Positions 6,594 through 12,760 of a stretch of 12,760 nucleotides of DNA are shown here, piece by piece. The translations under genes were made by a program, and so were the position numbers. Location of the stretch: contig JARLGP010000069.1 of NCBI GenBank assembly GCA_031292735.1, positions 1 through 12,760 of the forward strand, written 5' to 3'. The notes under the pieces were generated by a model. The model saw only the letters and a program-made list of their open reading frames with translations. It was not told the DNA's origin and did not search any database. How positions within the stretch are numbered: position 1 is the stretch's first letter; every line of letters starts with the position of its first letter. Source of the DNA: Holophaga sp. GTDB lineage: Bacteria; Acidobacteriota; Holophagae; Holophagales; Holophagaceae.

Positions 6594-6609
6594 TGGCTCG
6601 GCCTTTGCC
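6594..6609 (+). promoter_or_regulatory. Sigma-54-type (-24/-12) promoter for porin O/P
   Basis: TGGCTCGGCCTTTGCC keeps the defining GG, a 10-base gap, then GC, with TGGC at -24 and TTTGC at -12, against consensus TGGCACGNNNNTTGCW. The predicted start of transcription is around 6620, leaving about 80 bases of leader. This is the best of the three -24-like elements in the window. Confidence 0.5.
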
Positions 6610-6702
6610 TTGGCAGATTGGACCCCTTTTCAACGCGTGTATTTCCCCTCCAATCCCCAGATCTGCGGGATCTGGCACCCCATACCTTTCTAGGAGCCAC
6701 CC

Positions 6703-8085
6703 ATGAGATTTCCCATCACCCCCCTGGCCATCGCCTTGCTGACCGGGCCGGCCTTCGCCCAGACCACGGCGGACACCGACAAGCGCATCACGGACCTGGA
6801 ACAGAAAGTCGCGCAGCTTTCCCAGTCCGCGGCAGCGAAGGATGCCGGCCATGATGGATTCAGCATGAAGCCCACCGGCCGCATCTTCCTGGACGCGACG
6901 TATTTCAGGGGCGGCAAGGACAAGCTGACCGACGGCACCCTGCTGCGCACGGCCCGCCTGGGCTGGAAGGCCTACCTGGGCAACACCTGGTACAGCGAAA
7001 GCGAGGTGGACTTCTCCGGCAACAGCATCGCGATCAAGGACATGTGGGCGGGCTACCAGGGCTTCGCCAACAGCATCATCCAGGTGGGCCATTTCAAGGA
7101 GCCCTTCGGCATGGACACCCTGGTGTCCGACAGCAACATCTGGTTCCTGGAACGCTCCTACACCGATTCCTGGACGCCTTCCCGGCACATCGGCCTGGGC
7201 TATGCGAAGTGGGGGGAGCGCTGGCAGGGCAAGGCGAGCTTCTACGGGGAGGCCATCGACGACACCTCCGCGGACCAGGATGCCGCCGACGACAACGTCG
7301 ATTCGACCGGCCTGCTCAAGAGCTACAAGATCGTGGACAACCAGGGCTGGGGCCTGGCGGCCCGGCTCACCTGCCTGCCCGTGAAGGTTTCCGACACCCA
7401 GCTGATCCACCTGGGCGTGGCCGCGGCCCAGCGCACGCCCAACGCCGCCGCCCCGGGCGTCTACACCTGGGACTTCTCCACCCGCCCCGGCACGAACAAG
7501 ACCTCCAAAGCCAAGTTCCTCAACGCCAGCGTGACCAACGTCGACAAGCTGAACCAGCTGGGCTTCGAATTCGCCGGCCTCTGGGGGCCCTTCTCCTGGC
7601 AGAGCGAGTACCAGATCTCCAAGGTGGTGCGCAGGGGCACCCAGCTGCGGAAGTGGTCCGGCACCGCCCTGGTGCCCACCACCGCCGCGGAGCAGGCAGC
7701 CAGCACCGTCGACCACACGTTCTCCACCTACTACTGCCAGGTGTCCTGGGTCATCGGCGGCCAGCGCCAGTACGATTCGTCGGACGCCTTCTTCAAGAGC
7801 GTCACGCCTTCCTCGAAAAACGGCGCCCTGGAGCTGCTGGCGCGCTACAACGTGATGGACCAGGACGACCTCACCTCCGTTGACCCGGTTGCGGGCGGCG
7901 TCAGCAAGAACTTCACCGTGGGCGTGAACTACTACGTGAACCGGTATCTCCGGTTCATGGTGGACTACACCACGGTGAGGAACAACGACAACGCGGCCTG
8001 CAGCAAGGCCTACAGCCCGACCGGGGTGAAGATCCCGGGGGACGATTTCGGCTACACCAACATGCGCATGGCGGTAACCTTTTAG
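6703..8085 (+). CDS. Phosphate-selective porin O/P family outer-membrane protein
   Basis: This 460-residue protein starts at ATG 6703, 8 bases after AGGAG (6690-6694). The signal peptide ends AFA-Q near residue 19. A short heptad segment follows (TDKRITDLEQKVAQLSQ, about 25-41), probably a coiled coil near the barrel entrance as in relatives. The barrel carries family signatures: GRIFLDATYF (59-68), GHFKEPFG (129-136), WFLERS (147-152) and SRHIGLGY. It ends in YTNMRMAVTF with a terminal Phe. Pseudomonas OprP and OprO of this family pass phosphate and pyrophosphate or polyphosphate through a positively charged channel. The arginine ladder and lysine cluster of OprP cannot be confirmed by eye, so anion choice is inferred from family and neighbours. 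It has operator pair C and a sigma-54-type promoter upstream and a strong terminator downstream, so it is probably a single-gene transcript. Confidence 0.85.
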   Translation: MRFPITPLAIALLTGPAFAQTTADTDKRITDLEQKVAQLSQSAAAKDAGHDGFSMKPTGRIFLDATYFRGGKDKLTDGTLLRTARLGWKAYLGNTWYSESEVDFSGNSIAIKDMWAGYQGFANSIIQVGHFKEPFGMDTLVSDSNIWFLERSYTDSWTPSRHIGLGYAKWGERWQGKASFYGEAIDDTSADQDAADDNVDSTGLLKSYKIVDNQGWGLAARLTCLPVKVSDTQLIHLGVAAAQRTPNAAAPGVYTWDFSTRPGTNKTSKAKFLNASVTNVDKLNQLGFEFAGLWGPFSWQSEYQISKVVRRGTQLRKWSGTALVPTTAAEQAASTVDHTFSTYYCQVSWVIGGQRQYDSSDAFFKSVTPSSKNGALELLARYNVMDQDDLTSVDPVAGGVSKNFTVGVNYYVNRYLRFMVDYTTVRNNDNAACSKAYSPTGVKIPGDDFGYTNMRMAVTF

Positions 8086-8099
8086 CCCCCGTGCTTGTG

Positions 8100-8130
8100 C
8101 CAGAAGGGCCCCGTGGCGGGGCCCTTCTGG
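8100..8130 (+). terminator. Strong hairpin terminator after porin O/P
   Basis: CCAGAAGGGCCCCG (8100-8113), loop TGG, and CGGGGCCCTTCTGG (8117-8130) form a perfect 14-bp stem, 14 bp after the stop codon, followed by TTGTCC. The T-run is weak, but the stem is very stable. It separates the porin O/P transcript from the CYTH-permease group. Confidence 0.78.
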
Positions 8131-8166
8131 TTGTCCGCCCCGCCCTGGGCCGGACCTGGAACCGTT

Positions 8167-8202
8167 TGCGGAATACCGCGCCGTCGGGTGCGGGGAACCG
8201 CA
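8167..8202. promoter_or_regulatory. Paired palindromic operator D, upstream of the CYTH enzyme gene
   Basis: TGCGGAATACCGCG (8167-8180) and TGCGGGGAACCGCA (8189-8202) start 22 bp apart and share the TGCGG...CCGC frame of the other pairs. The TGGC of the element at 8275 lies 73 bp after the second site. Confidence 0.58.
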
Positions 8203-8274
8203 CGGGGATCCGCTCCCGGGCGCCTCAGTGAGGACCAGGGCATATTCAGCAATGGGTTTGGCATCTGAAAATAG

Positions 8275-8290
8275 TGGCATGGATATTCCT
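8275..8290 (+). promoter_or_regulatory. Candidate sigma-54-like promoter with imperfect -12 box, for the CYTH gene
   Basis: TGGCATGGATATTCCT resembles the element at 358 (TGGCACACATCTTCCA): both have TGGCA, then TTCC where TTGC is expected. The shared variation may mean a different promoter class or a tolerated change at -13. The constant distance from the operators is the main support. Confidence 0.3.
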
Positions 8291-8369
8291 TTTCCAATGC
8301 CACGAGCGTTGTGCCGAGATGGCATCGAACTCCCTCTTCTCCTCCACCCTCCTTCATGAAGGAACCCCC

Positions 8370-8843
8370 ATGGGCAAAGAAATCGAACGCAAGTATCTGG
8401 TGAATCTTCCGGCCTGGACGCCGCGCGACGCCGGCATCCACTTCAAGCAGGGCTACCTCAACTCCCAGAAGGAACGGGTGGTGCGGGTCCGCATCGAAGG
8501 GGACGTGGCCAAGCTCACCATCAAGGGCATCACCAAAGGGGTGACCCGCTCGGAATTCGAATACGGCATTCCGGTGGAGGACGCCAGCCTGCTGCTGGAC
8601 AATCTCTGTGAGCAGCCCCTCATCGACAAGCACCGGCACAAGGAAGTGCACTTCGGCAAGACCTGGGAGATCGACGTGTTCCACGGCCTCAACGAAGGCC
8701 TGGTGGTGGCCGAGATCGAGCTGGGTTCGGAGGCCGAAGCCGTCACCCTGCCCGCCTGGGCCGGGGCGGAAGTGTCCAGCGATCCCCGCTACTACAACTC
8801 CAACCTGCTGAAGAACCCGTTCAGCACCTGGAGCCGGTCCTAG
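8370..8843 (+). CDS. CYTH-domain triphosphate tunnel metalloenzyme, probable tripolyphosphatase
   Basis: This 157-residue protein is a complete single CYTH domain of the short bacterial type, similar in length and motif order to the Nitrosomonas europaea tripolyphosphatase NeuTTM. It shows ExExK as EIERK (4-8), GYL (28-30), RVRIEG (39-44), KLTIKG (48-53), RSEFEYGIP (60-68), KHRHK (87-91), WEIDVFHG (99-106), AEIELGSE (114-121), and DPRYYNSNL (138-146). These supply the basic tunnel and the acidic metal-binding residues. Family members hydrolyse tripolyphosphate or nucleoside triphosphates with Mg or Mn in the cytosol; no signal peptide is present. Start ATG 8370 is preceded by GAAGGA. An in-frame ATG at 8274 is unlikely because it lacks a ribosome site and adds no domain. 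Operator pair D lies upstream and an anion permease gene 67 bp downstream. Adenylate cyclase or thiamine triphosphatase activity are alternatives within the superfamily. Confidence 0.9.
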   Translation: MGKEIERKYLVNLPAWTPRDAGIHFKQGYLNSQKERVVRVRIEGDVAKLTIKGITKGVTRSEFEYGIPVEDASLLLDNLCEQPLIDKHRHKEVHFGKTWEIDVFHGLNEGLVVAEIELGSEAEAVTLPAWAGAEVSSDPRYYNSNLLKNPFSTWSRS

Positions 8844-8847
8844 CCAC

Positions 8848-8869
8848 ACGGCCCATCCGTGCGGGCCGT
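8848..8869 (+). terminator. Weak hairpin between the CYTH and permease genes
   Basis: ACGGCCC (8848-8854) and GGGCCGT (8863-8869) can pair around an 8-base loop directly after the CYTH stop. There is no T-run, so it may be an attenuator or mRNA-stabilising hairpin rather than a full terminator. The permease could still be read through. Confidence 0.35.
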
Positions 8870-8910
8870 CCTGGACGGTCCGCATGGCGGGTCCCAAAAA
8901 CGAGGAAGTC

Positions 8911-10524
8911 ATGATTGAGGAAAGCTCTCCCTCCCTCAGCGGGGATGACACCGTCCGCGGAAAAGTCGCTGAGCCCGTCGTCTCATTCGATCCGCTGGAC
9001 ATGAAGAACTATGCCCTGGCGAAGCTGCCTTCCATGGACATCGGGCGCTGGATGAAGGCGTTCAAGGTGATCGGCCTGCCCCTGGCGGTGATCGCCTTCC
9101 TGTTCTTCCATCTGAAGTGGTGCGGACCGATCCAGATGTTCGACCTCCAGACCAAGATCAATCCGCCGGGGCTGATGTATTCGGCCACGGGCCTCTTTTT
9201 CGCCACCCTCATCCTCTGGATCAGCGAAGCTCTGCCCAACTACCTCACCTCCCTCATCGCGATCGTGGTGGTGATCGTCGTGGGCATCATGAAGATGCGG
9301 CCCGCCTTCGCCTACCTCGGGGAACCGGTGATGGTGCTCAACATCGGCAGCTTCATCATGGCCAGCGCCCTGGTGGCGACGGGGCTCGCCAAGCGCCTGT
9401 CGCTGGTCATGGTCCTGAAGTTCGGGAAAAGCCTGACCCTGATCTTCATGGCGTTCATCGCGCTCAACGTGATCCTGGGCGCCTTCATCAGCGCCACCTC
9501 CGCCAAGACCGCCATCCTGCTTCCCCTGTTCATGGTCATCGCCGCCATCTACGGCTCGGTCGGGGGGATGCAGCGGAACAACGTGGGCCGCAATCTGGTG
9601 CTGCAGAACCTGCTGTACAACAATGTCTCGGCCTCCGGCTTCATCACCGGTTCCGCGGCCAACCTGCTGGCCGCGCAGATGCTCGAGAAGGCCGGCGCCC
9701 GGGTCTCCTACGGCCTCTGGCTGAAGGCCCTGCTGCCCCTGGCGGTGATCCAGTGCGTGATCGCCTGGTGGACGGGAACCCGGTTCCTGCTGCCCATCTC
9801 CCGGGAAGAGTCGGTGCCGAAGATCGAGGGCGGCATGCAGCGCCTGCGCGACGAACTGGACCGGCTCGGCCCCATCTCGGCCGCCGAGATCCGCGCCGCG
9901 GTGATCTTCATCGCGGTGCTGGTGCTCTGGGCCACGGAGAGCCTCCACGGCATCCGTGCCGAAGTGGTGGCCGTGGGCGGCGCCTGCGCCGTGCTGCTGC
10001 CCTCCATCCTCGGCCTGCCGAAGTTCGGCGTCATCACCTGGAACGATGCCGACATTCCCTGGCACATGCTCATGTTCAGCTGGGGAGCCTATGTCATCGG
10101 CGGCATGGTGGACATCACCAACATCGTCGGGCTCGGGGTGGACGCGGTCTTCAAGGTATGGGGAATGAGCCATTCCAAGGTCGTGATCTTCATCGCCTTG
10201 AGCAGCGTCTTCGGGTTCACGACGCTCATCAACGAAAGCAAGACGGCCCGCACGATCATCATGTTTCCCATCATGATCGGGGTGGCCAAGAAATTCGGGT
10301 GGGACATCATCGGGTTCTGCCTGCCCATGGCCTTCCTGATCAACCAGGTCTATGTCCTCTACTTCAACTCCAAGCCAGCCAACATCAGCTACCTGAGCAA
10401 CCAGTACACGATGTGGGAGTCGTTCAAGTTCGGCATTACCCAATTGATCATCATCCTGGTCCTTCTCGTTTTGTGGACCCAGTACGCCATGCCTCTGATG
10501 GGCTTCAACAGCCGTCTCTGGTAA
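8911..10524 (+). CDS. DASS/SLC13 family anion:sodium symporter-type permease
   Basis: This 537-residue multi-pass inner-membrane protein starts at ATG 8911, chosen because GAGGAA lies just upstream; the in-frame ATG 8884 has no ribosome site. A hydrophilic N-terminus of about 45 residues precedes about a dozen hydrophobic segments. The two inverted halves of divalent-anion symporters are visible. SATSAKTAILLP (194-205) sits at the first signature, with GSAANLLAAQ later in that half. INESKTARTIIMFP (440-453) is the equivalent in the second half. In VcINDY the tips are SNT; here they are SAT and NES, so binding may differ. The family imports C4-dicarboxylates, citrate, sulfate or phosphate, usually with sodium. 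The position after a tripolyphosphatase-type gene suggests a phosphorylated or inorganic anion, but a carboxylate remains possible. The MgtC-like gene starts 70 bp downstream. Confidence 0.82.
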   Translation: MIEESSPSLSGDDTVRGKVAEPVVSFDPLDMKNYALAKLPSMDIGRWMKAFKVIGLPLAVIAFLFFHLKWCGPIQMFDLQTKINPPGLMYSATGLFFATLILWISEALPNYLTSLIAIVVVIVVGIMKMRPAFAYLGEPVMVLNIGSFIMASALVATGLAKRLSLVMVLKFGKSLTLIFMAFIALNVILGAFISATSAKTAILLPLFMVIAAIYGSVGGMQRNNVGRNLVLQNLLYNNVSASGFITGSAANLLAAQMLEKAGARVSYGLWLKALLPLAVIQCVIAWWTGTRFLLPISREESVPKIEGGMQRLRDELDRLGPISAAEIRAAVIFIAVLVLWATESLHGIRAEVVAVGGACAVLLPSILGLPKFGVITWNDADIPWHMLMFSWGAYVIGGMVDITNIVGLGVDAVFKVWGMSHSKVVIFIALSSVFGFTTLINESKTARTIIMFPIMIGVAKKFGWDIIGFCLPMAFLINQVYVLYFNSKPANISYLSNQYTMWESFKFGITQLIIILVLLVLWTQYAMPLMGFNSRLW

Positions 10525-10560
10525 TGGGAGCATGCCCCGTTCTGCCGGCTGATGGCTTTT

Positions 10561-10575
10561 CAGCGGATCCCGCTG
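10561..10575. promoter_or_regulatory. Palindrome resembling the operator core, upstream of the MgtC-like gene
   Basis: CAGCGGATCCCGCTG is an inverted repeat with 6-bp arms around ATC. Its GCGGATCCCGC centre equals that of the second site of pair C, but it is single and its outer bases differ. It may be a lone operator or an intercistronic hairpin in the permease-MgtC transcript. Confidence 0.35.
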
Positions 10576-10594
10576 TGCCCGGTTCCAGCTGGCC

Positions 10595-11887
10595 TTGGAG
10601 TTCGATTTGCTGCCACCCCTGATCATCCCGTTCCTGCTCACCCTCGCCATCAGCATGCTGATCGGCATCGGCCTGCGGGAGTACTACGAAGGCGAAAAGA
10701 AGTACGACACCTTCGGTACCGTCCGCACCTTCATCTTCATTGGGCTGCTGGGCTTCCTCCTGTATGGGATCCCGGTTCCGGCCCGTGCGGCCTACCTGCT
10801 GGGCATGGCTTCGCTCATGGCCTTCCTGCTGGTCTACTACAACCACAAGGTCGGCCAGCACAAGAGCCCCGGGCTGATCGGCGTGCTGATCGCCCTGCTC
10901 ACCTATGCGGTGGCGCCTGTGGCCATCAACGAGCCGCACTGGTTCCTGGTGGCCGTGGCCATCTGCATCCTGTACGTGCTGCACTCCAAGGGCCGGATCC
11001 GCAGGTTCACCGACCGCCTGGAAGCCGGGGAAGTGGTCACCGCGTGCAAGTTCCTGGCCATCGCGGCGGTGGTGCTGCCCTTGATCCCGGCGGCCATGCC
11101 CGCCGGGGGCATGCTCGGGCAGCTGTTCGCGTTCCTGCCGGTGTCGCCCCGGCAGATCTGGATGGCGGTGGTGGTCACCACCGCCATCTCCTACCTGGGC
11201 TACGTGCTGCAGACCTACCTCTATCCCAGGAAGGGGCTGCTGCTCACCGGGGTCATCGGCGGGCTCTACTCCAGCACCATGGCCACCCTGGTGCTGGCCA
11301 AGCAGACCCGGCACCAGGATGACCAGTCGGCCGAATCCGCGGCGGCCATCCTGCTCACCACGCCTTCCATGTACCTCCGCATCCTGCTTCTCGTGGCGGC
11401 CTTCCGGCCGGTGGCGGCGCTGCGCATGGCCGGCCCGTTCGCCGTGCTCTCGCTGCTGGTGGCCGGCTACGCCTGGTGGGTGCGCAGGCTCGGCACCACG
11501 CCGGTGGCGGAAGAGCCGGAAGTGGTGCTCCAGGACAAGAACCCGCTGGAGCTGAACGCGGCCTTCATCTTCGCCCTGATGTTCGTGGCGGTGTCCCTGG
11601 TCACCAAGGCAGTGCTGGTGCGGTTCCATGACCTGGGGCTGCAGCTGCTGAGCTTTCTGGTGGGCGCCTCCGACATCGTGCCGTTCATCGTTTCCGTGCT
11701 CCAGGGCAACCTTGGCATCGGCGAACGGCAGATCTTCAGTGCCGTGATCATCTCCACGGCCAGCAACAACCTCATGAAGGCGATCTACGTGTTCGTCTTC
11801 GGCAACCGCCGTTCGGCCCGGCTCACGGCCTACGGCATGGGCGCTACCGCCCTGCTTTCCTTCCTCTATGCGGCCTGTCTACGGTAG
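10595..11887 (+). CDS. MgtC/DUF4010 family membrane protein
   Basis: This 430-residue polytopic membrane protein has an N-terminal MgtC-like segment: LIGIGLREYYEGEKKYDTFG (22-41), then VRTFIFIGLLGFLLYG (43-58). These correspond to the family 'LIGLERE...GlRT...GalG' pattern. A DUF4010-type membrane domain follows, including GGLYSSTMATLVLAKQ and the closing segment with DIVPFIVSVLQG and ISTASNNLMKAIYVFVFG. No ATG is available: an in-frame stop lies at 10550 and the first good codon is TTG 10595, with only a poor upstream ribosome site. Translation may be weak or coupled. MgtC proteins are linked to magnesium limitation and to control of ATP synthase or phosphate uptake in pathogens; the role of DUF4010 members is unknown. 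The gene lies 70 bp after the permease and 34 bp before the next CYTH-like gene, implying one transcript. Confidence 0.78.
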   Translation: MEFDLLPPLIIPFLLTLAISMLIGIGLREYYEGEKKYDTFGTVRTFIFIGLLGFLLYGIPVPARAAYLLGMASLMAFLLVYYNHKVGQHKSPGLIGVLIALLTYAVAPVAINEPHWFLVAVAICILYVLHSKGRIRRFTDRLEAGEVVTACKFLAIAAVVLPLIPAAMPAGGMLGQLFAFLPVSPRQIWMAVVVTTAISYLGYVLQTYLYPRKGLLLTGVIGGLYSSTMATLVLAKQTRHQDDQSAESAAAILLTTPSMYLRILLLVAAFRPVAALRMAGPFAVLSLLVAGYAWWVRRLGTTPVAEEPEVVLQDKNPLELNAAFIFALMFVAVSLVTKAVLVRFHDLGLQLLSFLVGASDIVPFIVSVLQGNLGIGERQIFSAVIISTASNNLMKAIYVFVFGNRRSARLTAYGMGATALLSFLYAACLR

Positions 11888-11921
11888 GGCCCGCTTTTCC
11901 CCTCTTTTCAAGGAGCATTCC

Positions 11922-12560
11922 ATGGCCGATCCTTTTGCCAAGAACCAAGCCACTTCCGCCGCCGACGCCGCCAAGCTCATCCCCCGCGCCGAATTCCGGG
12001 TGTTCGGCCCCTCCATCATCGAGGCGGTGAAGGCCCGGATGTGGAACGGCAAGACCGTCCTGTTCCAGGCCCGGAAGATGCCGGCCGAAACCTACTTCCT
12101 TTCCACCGCCACCAACGAGGCCAACGTCAAGGTGCGCGACGGGCTCCTGGACATCAAGACCAAGGTGGGCGAAACCCCCGAAGGCTACGAGATCTTCCAG
12201 CCGCGCGGCAAGTTCCAGTTCCCGGTCCAGAAGGAGGACCTGGCCACCATCCTGTCCCACCTCAAGGTGGACCTGAAGCTGGACCAGGACCGCTACAGCA
12301 TCGACCAGTTCATCGCCATGGCCCGCAACACGCCCGGCCTGGCCGCGGTATCGGTGGAGAAGATGCGCTACGGCTTCACCATCGACGGCATCATCTGCGA
12401 ATACGCCCAGGTCTGGCTGAACGGCGCCCTGGTGGAATCCGCCTGCTGCGAAAGCGAGAACTACGCGGGCATGCGCACGGTCATCGAAGGCCTGGGCCTG
12501 GCCGGCCTGCCCAACACCAACTACCTGAAGGCGGCCAAGCGCGTCGTCGGCATGATCTAG
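11922..12560 (+). CDS. Cytoplasmic CYTH-like protein, divergent
   Basis: This 212-residue protein starts at ATG 11922, 6 bases after AAGGAG. No signal peptide or membrane segment is seen. Motif order suggests a distant triphosphate-tunnel fold. AEFRVF (23-28) sits at the ExExK place with Arg instead of Lys. TYFLSTATNEANVKVRDGLL (57-76) with DIKTK (77-81) resembles the 'lRvR..g..lTlK' segment. VEKMRYGF (145-152) resembles the 'vEKrR..' strand, followed by ICEYAQVWLNGAL (158-170), with NTNYLKAAKR (198-207) at the end like 'D.rYsN..La'. A CC pair (175-176) is unusual. I do not recognise a named family, and the fold call needs structure prediction. It is the last gene of the permease/MgtC group, 34 bp after it. 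It converges with the sensor kinase 2 bp beyond its stop, with no terminator visible between them. Confidence 0.45.
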   Translation: MADPFAKNQATSAADAAKLIPRAEFRVFGPSIIEAVKARMWNGKTVLFQARKMPAETYFLSTATNEANVKVRDGLLDIKTKVGETPEGYEIFQPRGKFQFPVQKEDLATILSHLKVDLKLDQDRYSIDQFIAMARNTPGLAAVSVEKMRYGFTIDGIICEYAQVWLNGALVESACCESENYAGMRTVIEGLGLAGLPNTNYLKAAKRVVGMI

Positions 12561-12562
12561 TC

Positions 12563-12760
12563 TCATGCTGTCGCTGATGGCGCTCCGGACCCCCCGCCGT
12601 CCGGTTCGGGCAGGACCAGGCTGAACGTGGCGCCGCGCCCAGGGGCGGAATCCGCCTTCAGCCGGCCGCCATGGCGCTGGACCACGCGCTGGACCGTGGC
12701 CAGGCCGATGCCCAGGCCCGGGAACTCGTCCTGCCGGTGCAGCCGCTGGAAGGGCTGGAA
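12563..12760 (-). CDS. Sensor histidine kinase, C-terminal part of the ATP-binding domain
   Basis: The minus strand is open from the window edge to a stop at 12563-12565, giving 65 residues. It reads [20 protein letters not shown], then [30 protein letters not shown], and a Gly/Pro/Ala-rich tail. This is the G2 region of a HATPase_c domain (GLGIGLA, G.GATF) from a PAS-type kinase of the group whose C-terminus reads 'FQRLHR.DEFPGTGIGLA'. It would autophosphorylate and pass phosphate to a response regulator not visible here. The input domain and partner lie beyond the window. It converges on the CYTH-like gene with a 2-bp gap. It could control the palindrome regulon, but nothing in this fragment shows that. 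Confidence 0.85.
   Translation of the reverse strand, partial: FQPFQRLHRQDEFPGLGIGLATVQRVVQRHGGRLKADSAPGRGATFSLVLPEPDGGGSGAPSATA

Larger units (their letters stand above)
6349..6702. other. Long intergenic regulatory region upstream of porin O/P
   Basis: This 354-bp stretch has no supported gene. In order it holds three 9-bp tandem repeats (6354-6380), a small inverted repeat CCCGAAGTTCGGG (6383-6395), a run of 12 G (6432-6443), operator pair C (6485-6519), an AT-rich island (6546-6585) with an IHF-like site, and a sigma-54-type promoter (6594-6609). An untranslated leader of roughly 80 bases precedes the ATG. The 10-mer ATCTGCGAAA at 6584-6593 is also found at 384-393 before the first porin. 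Confidence 0.6.
8131..8369. other. Intergenic region upstream of the CYTH enzyme gene
   Basis: The stretch after the terminator holds operator pair D (8167-8202), a partly overlapping reverse-oriented half-match GGGGATCCGC (8204-8213), an AT-richer segment (8243-8298) and a -24-like element (8275). An inverted repeat, GTGGCAT (8274-8280) with ATGCCAC (8297-8303), surrounds the latter. The frame upstream of ATG 8370 is open back to 8274 but lacks a ribosome site, so I treat it as untranslated. Confidence 0.5.

Noticed and set aside
6550..8325. 591-residue minus-strand frame opposite porin O/P
   Set aside because: The plus strand carries a signal peptide, family motifs, ribosome site and terminator. 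The minus frame is low-complexity and runs through the terminator.
8983..10668. 561-residue minus-strand frame opposite the permease
   Set aside because: It is extremely rich in Asp, His, Gly and Gln, the antisense image of hydrophobic membrane codons, with no motif.
11922..12560. VTC-type polyphosphate polymerase
   Set aside because: The protein lacks the usual VTC companions such as DUF4956, is too short, and does not show the VTC catalytic basic and acidic motifs clearly; only a distant CYTH-like fold is claimed.
1..12760. CRISPR array, tRNA, rRNA, insertion sequence or prophage genes
   Set aside because: I saw no spaced direct repeats of CRISPR size, no transposase or integrase motifs, and no recognisable structural RNA.

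Overview
This is a GC-rich Gram-negative segment. It encodes an RND efflux pump tail, two outer-membrane porins and several secreted proteins with signal peptides. GC-rich third codon positions and AT-rich promoter islands are evident, but no phylogenetic marker is present. A Holophagae/Geothrix-type acidobacterium is my guess from general style only; a GC-rich proteobacterium is not excluded.

Layout: 1-243 is the C-terminus of an RND pump. A long run of plus-strand genes follows: a general porin (426-1751), a secreted histidine phosphatase (1762-2412), a secreted CYTH-like protein (2475-3419), an adenylate-kinase-like protein with a damaged P-loop (3507-4037), a secreted CYTH-like two-domain protein (4170-5660), a secreted protein resembling family I inorganic pyrophosphatase (5692-6348) and a phosphate-selective porin O/P homologue (6703-8085), closed by a strong hairpin terminator (8100-8130). 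A second group follows: a canonical cytoplasmic CYTH/triphosphate tunnel enzyme (8370-8843), a DASS/SLC13 anion permease (8911-10524), an MgtC/DUF4010 membrane protein (10595-11887) and a cytoplasmic CYTH-like protein (11922-12560). The window ends in the C-terminus of a minus-strand PAS-type sensor histidine kinase (12563-12760), convergent and only 2 bp away.

The unifying theme is phosphoanhydride or phosphorylated-anion chemistry. There are four CYTH-like proteins, one clear and three divergent, together with an OprO/OprP-type porin, a pyrophosphatase-like protein, a kinase-like P-loop protein, a histidine phosphatase and an anion permease. The inferred flow is outer-membrane entry through the porins, binding or hydrolysis of oligophosphates in the periplasm, uptake by the permease, and cytoplasmic tripolyphosphatase activity. 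No substrate is proven by sequence.

Four intergenic regions carry a pair of 14-bp palindromes of type TGCGgatnnCCGCA, spaced 20-22 bp start to start (250-284, 4061-4094, 6485-6519, 8167-8202). In three of the four, a TGGC element resembling the -24 box of a sigma-54 promoter lies 73-75 bp after the pair. The best is TGGCTCGGCCTTTGC at 6594-6608. Two of the three also have an IHF-like site in between. This looks like one regulon with enhancer-type operators that ties the porins to the CYTH genes.
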